Shown here: positions 35,001-40,849 of the stretch, in pieces
Layout: the number at the start of each line of letters is the position of its first letter
Numbering within the stretch: the first letter of the stretch is position 1
Source: Muribaculaceae bacterium
Lineage (GTDB): Bacteria; Bacteroidota; Bacteroidia; Bacteroidales; Muribaculaceae
Direction: 5' to 3'
Length of the DNA: 40,849 nt
Assembly: GCA_017553785.1 (NCBI GenBank)
Contig: JAFZKD010000106.1
Span: 1 to 40,849 of the forward strand
The notes under the pieces: model-generated
Databases searched by the model: none
Told to the model about the DNA's origin: nothing
What the model saw: only the letters and a program-made list of their open reading frames with translations
Made by a program: the position numbers and the translations under genes

Positions 35001-36378
35001 TGAGTTTAGGCTGGAAAGCCTGAATACCCAAGCGGTGCAGTGTCGGTGCACGGTTCAAGAGCACGGGATGACCCTTCATCACGTTCTCGAGGATGTCCCA
35101 AACAACGGGTTCCTTGCGGTCCACAATCTTCTTGGCGCTCTTCACCGTCTTGACGATGCCGCGCTCGATGAGCTTGCGGATAACGAAAGGTTTATACAAC
35201 TCGGCTGCCATATCCTTGGGGATACCACACTCGCCCATCTTGAGCTCAGGACCCACGACGATAACTGAACGTGCCGAATAGTCAACACGCTTACCGAGCA
35301 GGTTCTGACGGAAACGGCCCTGCTTACCCTTGAGGCTATCGCTCAAGGACTTGAGAGGACGGTTTGAGTCGCTCTTGACGGCACTCGACTTGCGCGAGTT
35401 GTCAAGCAACGAGTCCACAGCCTCCTGCAGCATACGCTTCTCGTTGCGCATGATGACTTCGGGGGCCTTGATCTCGATGAGTCGTTTCAGACGGGTGTTG
35501 CGAATGATAACGCGACGATACAAATCGTTCACATCGCTGGTGGCGAAGCGGCCACCATCCAGCGGGATAAGCGGACGCAGCTCGGGCGGAATTACGGGAA
35601 TCACCTTGAGAATCATCCACTCAGGACGGTTCATGCCCTTGCTTGCACGGAATGATTCAACAACCTGCAGACGCTTGAGCGCCTCGGTCTTGCGCTGCTG
35701 TGAGTTCTCCTTATAGGCACGGTCGCGCAAAGTGTTGGCCAGAGAGTCCAAGTCGAGGTCGGCAAGGAGGTCATAGATAGCCTCGGCACCCATCTTGGCG
35801 ATGAATTTGTCGGGATTATCATTCTCGAGTGCCTGGTTGTCCTTGGGCAGTTTTTCCATGATTGCAACGTATTCGTCCTCAGTGAGGAGATCATACTTCT
35901 GCAATTCACGGCTCTCAGTACCGTTGTCATACTTCACACCAGCAGGATTAATCACGACATAACGCTCATAATAGATGATCATGTCGAGCTTCTTGGTGGG
36001 GATGCCCAGCAGATAACCAATCTTGTTGGGCTGTGAGCGGAAGTACCAGATGTGAGCCACCGGCACCACCAACTCGATGTGTCCGCTGCGCTCGCGACGC
36101 ACTTTCTTCTCGGTCACCTCGACACCACAGTGATCGCACACGATACCCTTGTAACGGATGCGCTTGTACTTACCGCAATGGCACTCATAATCCTTTACAG
36201 GACCAAAAATGCGCTCGCAAAACAAGCCATCACGTTCGGGTTTGTAGGTGCGGTAGTTGATGGTCTCGGGCTTGAGAACCTCACCATGTGAATTCTCCAA
36301 AATCTCGTCGGGCGATGCCAGACTGATGGTGATCTTGGTGAAATTGTTCTTTATCTTTGAATCTTTCTTGAAAGCCAT
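32080..36378 (-). CDS. rpoC: RNA polymerase beta' subunit
   Basis: Catalytic core subunit of RNA polymerase, 1432 residues, complete. The N-terminal zinc site is Cys66, Cys68, Cys81 and Cys84 (ECHCGKY...CDHCG). The magnesium-binding NADFDGD motif is at 476-482. A second zinc cluster is formed by EDCGTLRG and [17 protein letters not shown], followed by [21 protein letters not shown] of the trigger-loop region. The frame opens 13 codons earlier (36417), but ATG at 36378 gives the family start [10 protein letters not shown] and leaves 14 bases after rpoB. Cotranscribed with rpoB. Its terminator is at 31957-31994. The C-terminus ends in a short charged tail ([11 protein letters not shown]). Confidence 0.99.
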   Translation of the reverse strand: MAFKKDSKIKNNFTKITISLASPDEILENSHGEVLKPETINYRTYKPERDGLFCERIFGPVKDYECHCGKYKRIRYKGIVCDHCGVEVTEKKVRRERSGHIELVVPVAHIWYFRSQPNKIGYLLGIPTKKLDMIIYYERYVVINPAGVKYDNGTESRELQKYDLLTEDEYVAIMEKLPKDNQALENDNPDKFIAKMGAEAIYDLLADLDLDSLANTLRDRAYKENSQQRKTEALKRLQVVESFRASKGMNRPEWMILKVIPVIPPELRPLIPLDGGRFATSDVNDLYRRVIIRNTRLKRLIEIKAPEVIMRNEKRMLQEAVDSLLDNSRKSSAVKSDSNRPLKSLSDSLKGKQGRFRQNLLGKRVDYSARSVIVVGPELKMGECGIPKDMAAELYKPFVIRKLIERGIVKTVKSAKKIVDRKEPVVWDILENVMKGHPVLLNRAPTLHRLGIQAFQPKLIEGKAIQLHPLACTAFNADFDGDQMAVHLPLGNEAVVEAQMLMLEPHNILNPANGDPVTVPSQDMVLGLYYITKLRKGDKGEGLKFYGPEEALVAYNEGKVAMHAIISVVVDVVNEKGEHEQKLVEETSVGRIIFNNTVPYEIGYVNELISKKSLRNIITRVIRNCGVPRSAQFLDDVKNMGYYMAFKGGLSFNLNDVLIPDRKAEIIADGDAKAEQIKMDYDMGAITDNERYNQVIDIWTNVNTELTNELMKQITADKQGFNSVFMMLDSGARGSKDQIRQLSGMRGLMAKPQKSGVEGGHQIIENPILANFKEGLSVLEYFISTHGARKGLADTALKTADAGYLTRRLVDVAHDVIINEEDCGTLRGLVCREVRNGDRVVATLGERILGRVSVHDVIDPTTGEVIVESGEEITDAAAARIDNSPIESVEIRSVLTCEAKRGVCAKCYGRNLASHRMVQKGEAVGVIAAQSIGEPGTQLTLRTFHAGGVASNASAVSNITSKYNGRIEIEDLRTVRDKDGVDIVVGRMAEMQIKDPNTNMVLTHAPIEYGSKLFFKSGDMVSAGDKICEWDAFNAVIVSEVEGTLRFKNLIEGVTYREEYDEISGNAEIFIIETKDHNRIPEAEVIDAEGNVVKSYSLPVRAHLMKKDNEEITAGEVFVKIPRSFSGGAGDITGGLPRVTELFEARNPSNPAIVSEIDGEVTFGRIKRGNREITVKNRIGEEKKYLVPLSKQILVQENDFVRAGTPLSDGAVTPADILRIKGPTAVQDYIVNEVQDVYRTQGVKINDKHFEVIVRQMMRKVRIIDPGDTRFLEEQTVDKRDFMEENDRIWGKKIVTNNGDSDEVQNGQIITARKLRDINSSLKRRDMKLVVVRDAVPATSEQILLGITRAALQTSSFMSAASFQETTKVLNEAAINGRVDTLEGMKENVICGHLIPAGTGLREYQTLVVGDKNEMALAEQARKERELEEMDD

Positions 36379-36392
36379 AGTAGAAAGCGGAT

Positions 36393-39300
36393 TTAATCGA
36401 GTTTCACATTCAGACACAGACCACGCAGCTCGTGCAACAGCACATTGAGCGATTCGGGAATACCAGGAGTGGGCATGGGATCACCCTTGACGATAGCCTC
36501 ATAGGCTTTGCTGCGGCCCACAACATCGTCACTTTTGACTGTAAGGATCTCTTGCAGCACATGGCTAGCGCCAAAGGCCTCGAGAGCCCAAACCTCCATC
36601 TCACCAAAGCGCTGACCACCAAACTGGGCCTTACCGCCAAGCGGCTGCTGGGTAATGAGGCTATACGGGCCAATGGAACGGGCATGCATCTTATCCTCTA
36701 CCATGTGACCGAGCTTGAGGAAGTAGGTCACACCAACTGTAGCCTTCTGGTCAAACGGCTCACCGGTCGCACCATCATAGAGCTGTGTCGTACCGGCACG
36801 CGGCAGTCCAGCCTTATCGGTCCAAGCATTCAAGTCATCGAGGCTGCATCCGTCGAAGATAGGAGTAGCGAACTTGACATTCAGCTCCCTACCGGCCCAA
36901 CCCAGGACGGCTTCGAAGATCTGACCCAGGTTCATACGCGAGGGCACACCCAGCGGGTTAAGAACCAGGTCAACAGGAGTACCATCGTCAAGGAATGGCA
37001 TATCCTCCTGGCGAACAACACGCGACACGATACCCTTGTTACCGTGGCGACCTGCCATCTTGTCACCGACACTGATTTTGCGCTTCTTAGCGATATAAAC
37101 CTTTGCCAACTGCATGATGCCAGAGGGAAGTTCGTCACCAATGCTGATATCCAGCTTCTTGCGCTTGAGTTCGGCCTCAAATGCCTTGCTCTTGTGCAGA
37201 TAGTTCATGACGGTGGAACGGATGAGTTCGTTGCGATGGGTATCTGAAGTCCAACGGCTCAAGTTGATGCTGTCGAAATTCTCGATACGCATGATGAGCT
37301 CACGGGAGAATTTTTCACCCTTGGGCACAACATCCTCGTCCATATAGTTCTTCACACCCTGTGAGATTCGGCCCTCGGTCAAGGTGTTGAGCTTCTCGAT
37401 GAGAATAGCGCGCAACTCCTCCTGTCTTGCGCTATACTCCTTGTCCAGCGCTTCGATTTCGGGATCGACGCCACGGGTGCGTTTCTTCACGGCGCGCGCG
37501 AACAGGCGGGTACCGATAATCACACCCTTGAGTGAGGGATTAGCCTTCAGCGAAGCGTCTTTCACGTCACCTGCCTTGTCACCAAAGATGGCGCGCAACA
37601 GTTTCTCCTCGGGAGTGGGATCGCTCTCACCCTTAGGAGTGATCTTACCGATCAGGATATCGCCAGGAATGACATGGGCACCAATGCGAATGATGCCACG
37701 CTCGTCCAGATCCTTGGTCGCATCCTCGCTCACGTTGGGGATATCGTTGGTCAATTCCTCCATTCCGCGCTTGGTCTCGCGCACCTCGAGGGTGTATTCG
37801 TCAACATGGACACTGGTAAGGATATCTTCACGTACAAGACGCTCGTTGATCACAATAGCATCCTCGTAGTTATAACCCTTCCAAGGCATGTAAGCCACCT
37901 TGAGGTTGCGGCCCAGGGCAAGCTCGCCATCCTGGGTGGAATAACCCTCGGTAAGAATCTGTCCCTTGGTCACACGGTCGCCAGCGTCACAAATGGGGCG
38001 CAGGTCAATCGTCGTGCTCTGGTTGGTCTTGCGGAACTTGGGCAACTTATACTCCTTGACGGCACTGTCGAAGGAAACGAACTCTTCGTCCTCGGTGCGG
38101 TCATAACGGATGCGGATAACGCTGGCGTCGACAAACTCGACAACGCCATCGCCCTCGGCCTGCAGCTGCGTACGGCTATCGTAAGCCATGCGCTGCTCAA
38201 TGCCGGTTCCCACGATAGGAGCCTCGCTGCGCAACAGAGGCACAGCCTGGCGCATCATGTTTGCGCCCATCAACGCACGGTTAGCGTCGTCGTGCTCCAG
38301 GAACGGAATGAGCGCTGCAGCGATCGAAGCGATCTGCTGGGGAGACACATCCATGAGTTCAACGTCCTCGGGTGCTACAACAGGGAAGTCGGCATTCTTG
38401 CGGGCCTTTACACGGTCACGAACGAACGTGCCATCCTCATTTAAGGGCGCGTTACCCTGAGCGATGATGCGGTCTTCCTCGTCCTCGGCTGTCAAGTAAA
38501 CGATATTGTCATTGTTCAAGTCCACCTTGCTGTCCTCGACCTTGCGGTAGGGTGTTTCGATGAAGCCCAGATTGTTGATCTTTGCGTACACACATAGTGA
38601 CGAGATCAGACCAATGTTGGGACCTTCAGGGGTCTCAATAGGACACAAGCGGCCATAATGGGTATAGTGAACGTCACGTACCTCGAAGCCGGCACGCTCA
38701 CGCGACAGACCACCAGGACCGAGGGCGCTCATACGGCGTTTATGGGTAATCTCGGCCAGCGGGTTGGTCTGATCCATGAACTGCGACAAAGCATTGGTGC
38801 CGAAGAACGTGTTGATAACGCTCGAGATGGTCTTAGCGTTGATCAGGTCAATGGGAGCGAACTGCTCAGTATCACGGACATTCATGCGCTCGCGGATGGT
38901 ACGTGCCATGCGGGCCAAACCCACACCAAACTGGTTATACAACTGCTCACCGACGGTGCGTACACGACGGTTGCTCAGGTGGTCGATGTCATCAACATCC
39001 TGCTTGCTGTTGATCAGTCCAATGAGGTACTTAATAATCTCAATGATGTCCTCCTTGGTGAGCACTCGCTTGTCGGCATCGGTATCCAAGCCCAACTTGG
39101 TGTTGATGCGGAAACGGCCCACCTCACCCAAGTCATAACGCTTCTCGCTGAAGAAGAGGTTGGTGATCACCTCACGGGCGCTATTGTCATCGGGCGGCTC
39201 AGCATTGCGCAATTGGCGGTAGATGAAGTTCACCGCCTCCTTGCCGCTGTTACAGGTATCCTTGTTCAGGGTGTTGAAAATGATCTGGTAGTCACCAGTG

Positions 39301-40196
39301 TTCACATCCTCGCGATGCAGCAGGATAGTGGCAACGCCCGAGTCAAGGACCTCGGTGATATCCTCCTCTTTCAGCTCAGTGTCACGGTCGATAATCACAT
39401 CGTTACGCTCGATGCTTACTACCTCGCCGGTATCCTCGTCGACGAAGTCTTCACTCCATGAGCGCAGTACGCGTGCAGCCAGCTTGCGGCCCACAGCCTT
39501 CTTGAGGTTGGTCTTGTTCACCTTGATCTCTTCGGCAAGACCAAACACCTGGATAATGTCATTGTCCGTTTCCAGGCCGATGGCACGCAGCAACGTGGTC
39601 ACCGGTAATTTCTTTTTACGGTCGATGTAGGCATACATCACATTGTTGATGTCGGTAGCGAACTCGATCCAAGACCCGCGGAACGGGATAATGCGCGCCG
39701 AATACAGCTTGGTGCCGTTAGCGTGCAGACTCTGGCCGAAGAACACACCGGGTGAACGGTGCAGCTGCGACACGACAACACGCTCCGCTCCGTTGATGAC
39801 GAAGGTGCCCTTGTCGGTCATATATGGAATAGAGCCAAGATACACATCTTGTACCTCGGTCGGGAAGTTGTGGTCAGGGTCGGTGCAATAGAGTTTTAGT
39901 TTGGCTTTGAGCGGCACACTATAGGTCAGGCCGATATCCAAACACTCATCGATGGTATAACGCGGCGGGTCGATGTAATAATCAAGGAATTCAAGTTTAA
40001 AGTTATTGCGGGTGTCCTCGATGGGGAAATTCTCGGCAAAAACCTTGTAGAGTCCCTCGTTTTTTCTTTTCTCAGTCGGTGTATCCAGTTGCAGGAAATC
40101 ACGGAATGACTGTAACTGCACGTCGAGGAAATCGGGATAGGGATACGGATTTCTTACTCGCGCGAAATTGACTCGTTCTTTTTTTGAAACTGACAT
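36393..40196 (-). CDS. rpoB: RNA polymerase beta subunit
   Basis: RNA polymerase core subunit, 1267 residues, complete. The rifampicin-binding region reads [18 protein letters not shown] followed by [17 protein letters not shown]. The residues equivalent to E. coli Asp516, His526 and Ser531 are the sensitive-type Asp475, His485 and Ser490. The downstream [31 protein letters not shown] and [15 protein letters not shown] segments are all present. The track-length reading begins at a TTG (40202); ATG at 40196 is chosen. The gene follows rplL after a 270-base spacer with a terminator-like attenuator and a long hairpin. rpoC follows 14 bases after its stop. Confidence 0.99.
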   Translation of the reverse strand: MSVSKKERVNFARVRNPYPYPDFLDVQLQSFRDFLQLDTPTEKRKNEGLYKVFAENFPIEDTRNNFKLEFLDYYIDPPRYTIDECLDIGLTYSVPLKAKLKLYCTDPDHNFPTEVQDVYLGSIPYMTDKGTFVINGAERVVVSQLHRSPGVFFGQSLHANGTKLYSARIIPFRGSWIEFATDINNVMYAYIDRKKKLPVTTLLRAIGLETDNDIIQVFGLAEEIKVNKTNLKKAVGRKLAARVLRSWSEDFVDEDTGEVVSIERNDVIIDRDTELKEEDITEVLDSGVATILLHREDVNTGDYQIIFNTLNKDTCNSGKEAVNFIYRQLRNAEPPDDNSAREVITNLFFSEKRYDLGEVGRFRINTKLGLDTDADKRVLTKEDIIEIIKYLIGLINSKQDVDDIDHLSNRRVRTVGEQLYNQFGVGLARMARTIRERMNVRDTEQFAPIDLINAKTISSVINTFFGTNALSQFMDQTNPLAEITHKRRMSALGPGGLSRERAGFEVRDVHYTHYGRLCPIETPEGPNIGLISSLCVYAKINNLGFIETPYRKVEDSKVDLNNDNIVYLTAEDEEDRIIAQGNAPLNEDGTFVRDRVKARKNADFPVVAPEDVELMDVSPQQIASIAAALIPFLEHDDANRALMGANMMRQAVPLLRSEAPIVGTGIEQRMAYDSRTQLQAEGDGVVEFVDASVIRIRYDRTEDEEFVSFDSAVKEYKLPKFRKTNQSTTIDLRPICDAGDRVTKGQILTEGYSTQDGELALGRNLKVAYMPWKGYNYEDAIVINERLVREDILTSVHVDEYTLEVRETKRGMEELTNDIPNVSEDATKDLDERGIIRIGAHVIPGDILIGKITPKGESDPTPEEKLLRAIFGDKAGDVKDASLKANPSLKGVIIGTRLFARAVKKRTRGVDPEIEALDKEYSARQEELRAILIEKLNTLTEGRISQGVKNYMDEDVVPKGEKFSRELIMRIENFDSINLSRWTSDTHRNELIRSTVMNYLHKSKAFEAELKRKKLDISIGDELPSGIMQLAKVYIAKKRKISVGDKMAGRHGNKGIVSRVVRQEDMPFLDDGTPVDLVLNPLGVPSRMNLGQIFEAVLGWAGRELNVKFATPIFDGCSLDDLNAWTDKAGLPRAGTTQLYDGATGEPFDQKATVGVTYFLKLGHMVEDKMHARSIGPYSLITQQPLGGKAQFGGQRFGEMEVWALEAFGASHVLQEILTVKSDDVVGRSKAYEAIVKGDPMPTPGIPESLNVLLHELRGLCLNVKLD

Positions 40197-40312
40197 TGAC
40201 AATGAAGTTTTGTGAACTCAATAAAATGCTGAAATGAGAAATAATAGGACCTCACGCACGCGTATTAGTGCAGTAAAAACCGCGGTCAGGGCGGCGTGGG
40301 TAGAGTATCAAC

Positions 40313-40376
40313 ATTCATCGGGAGAGTCGCCGCGACACGGAGTAAAAACGCCGTGTCGCGGCCAACTCCGATGAAT
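40313..40376 (-). repeat. Large hairpin in the rplL-rpoB spacer
   Basis: CCGCGACACGG (40330-40340) and CCGTGTCGCGG (40351-40361) form a perfect GC-rich 11-bp stem around a 10-base loop. Outside it, ATTCATCGG (40313-40321) and CCGATGAAT (40368-40376) form a second perfect 9-bp stem, with a small internal loop between. No T-run follows on the minus strand, so it looks more like an RNA processing or stabilising element than a terminator. Confidence 0.85.
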
Positions 40377-40403
40377 CATCTTGTGTTCAGGTCAAATTTG
40401 ACA

Positions 40404-40444
40404 CAAAAAGGTTAAGAACCCACTCGCGTTGGGGATTCTTAACC
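40404..40444 (-). terminator. Terminator-like attenuator after rplL
   Basis: On the minus strand GGTTAAGAA (40444-40436) pairs exactly with TTCTTAACC (40418-40410), with further pairing inside (CCCCAA/TTGGG-like), followed by TTTTT (40409-40405). The palindrome GTCAAATTTGAC lies just beyond (40391-40402). It sits 23 bases after the rplL stop, before rpoB, and should reduce read-through into rpoBC. Confidence 0.8.
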
Positions 40445-40466
40445 CTAACACCCGATACAGGTGCTA

Positions 40467-40844
40467 TTATTTCAGTTCAACCTCGGCACCCAGGCCCTCG
40501 AGCTCTGCCTTGAGAGCATCGGCCTCGTCCTTAGAAGCACCCTCCTTGAGGGTTGCGGGAGCCTTGTCGACCATGTCCTTAGCATCCTTCAGACCGAGGC
40601 TCAGGAGTTCCTTCACCTTCTTGATCACCTGGAGCTTCTGGGCACCAGCGGCCTTGAGGACAACGTCAAAGGAGGTCTTCTCCTCGGCCTCGGCGGCTGC
40701 ACCGGCAGCGGGACCAGCGGCAACAGCAACAGCTGCAGCGGCGGGCTCAATGCCATATTCGTCTTTCAAAATCTGAGCGAGTTCGTTAACTTCCTTTACG
40801 GTAAGGTTCACTAACTGTTCTGCAAAAGCTTTCAAATCTGCCAT
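40467..40844 (-). CDS. rplL: Large ribosomal subunit protein bL12 (L7/L12)
   Basis: The 125-residue stalk protein that recruits translation factors to the ribosome. The N-terminal dimerisation helices ([20 protein letters not shown]), the Ala/Gly-rich hinge (about 35-54) and the C-terminal factor-binding domain ([39 protein letters not shown]) are all present and of normal length. Its ATG is at 40844, five bases from the window edge, so the upstream rplJ expected by synteny is not seen. Confidence 0.98.
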   Translation of the reverse strand: MADLKAFAEQLVNLTVKEVNELAQILKDEYGIEPAAAAVAVAAGPAAGAAAEAEEKTSFDVVLKAAGAQKLQVIKKVKELLSLGLKDAKDMVDKAPATLKEGASKDEADALKAELEGLGAEVELK

Positions 40845-40849
40845 AATAG

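Noticed and set aside
36393-40196. Rifampicin-resistance substitutions in rpoB
   Set aside because: The residues equivalent to Asp516, His526 and Ser531 are the sensitive types.
40197-40202. TTG start for rpoB at 40202 (likewise TTG starts at 18540 and 25054)
   Set aside because: An ATG lies within three codons in each case and gives the expected N-terminus.

Overview
The window looks like a chromosomal segment of a Bacteroidales bacterium, plausibly Muribaculaceae or Prevotellaceae. Reasons: the rplL-rpoB-rpoC order with a Bacteroidetes-type TopA; promoters of the Bacteroidetes form TTTG-N19/20-TAnnTTTG; DUF4465, DUF5723, BspA-type LRR and C10 (streptopain-like) families; a BtuB/BtuG vitamin B12 uptake locus; and many secreted proteins ending in a type I dockerin-like pair. 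The exact taxon cannot be fixed from sequence reading alone. I call 20 protein genes, 19 on the minus strand. There are no rRNA, tRNA, CRISPR or IS features.

Layout: 298-4441 holds a coiled-coil protein ending in a sliding-clamp-like motif, then topA. 4823-9404 is the first B12-controlled unit: promoter, cobalamin riboswitch, a fused B12-locus surface protein, and a DUF4465 protein. 9445-13803 holds a C10 peptidase-LRR-dockerin protein and a BspA-like LRR-dockerin protein. 13982-16795 is the anaerobic ribonucleotide reductase pair nrdD-nrdG, with repeats around its promoter and between the genes. 17092-18534 is a DUF5723 outer-membrane protein. 18625-24644 is a run of four paralogous secreted dockerin proteins built from a ~170-residue module (here called TVxDG). 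25063-27144 is the only plus-strand gene, a propeller/Fn3-like dockerin protein. 27225-31938 is the second B12 unit: promoter, cobalamin riboswitch, btuB-like receptor, btuG-like lipoprotein, and a dockerin-tailed surface protein. 32080-40844 is rpoC, rpoB and rplL with an attenuator-like terminator and a large hairpin in the rplL-rpoB spacer.

How it fits together: the two riboswitch units appear to form one B12-capture programme. The first fuses into one polypeptide two domains that the second encodes as adjacent genes (the 27225-28436 protein and the BtuG-like propeller), and it adds a DUF4465 protein. Ten of the 20 genes end in a dockerin-like pair but no cohesin is visible. The five proteins carrying TVxDG modules all end in a Trp-capped dockerin tail, while the other five do not. 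The main candidate for something undescribed is a B12-regulated surface apparatus whose secreted parts carry dockerin tails, plus the TVxDG module family attached to it.
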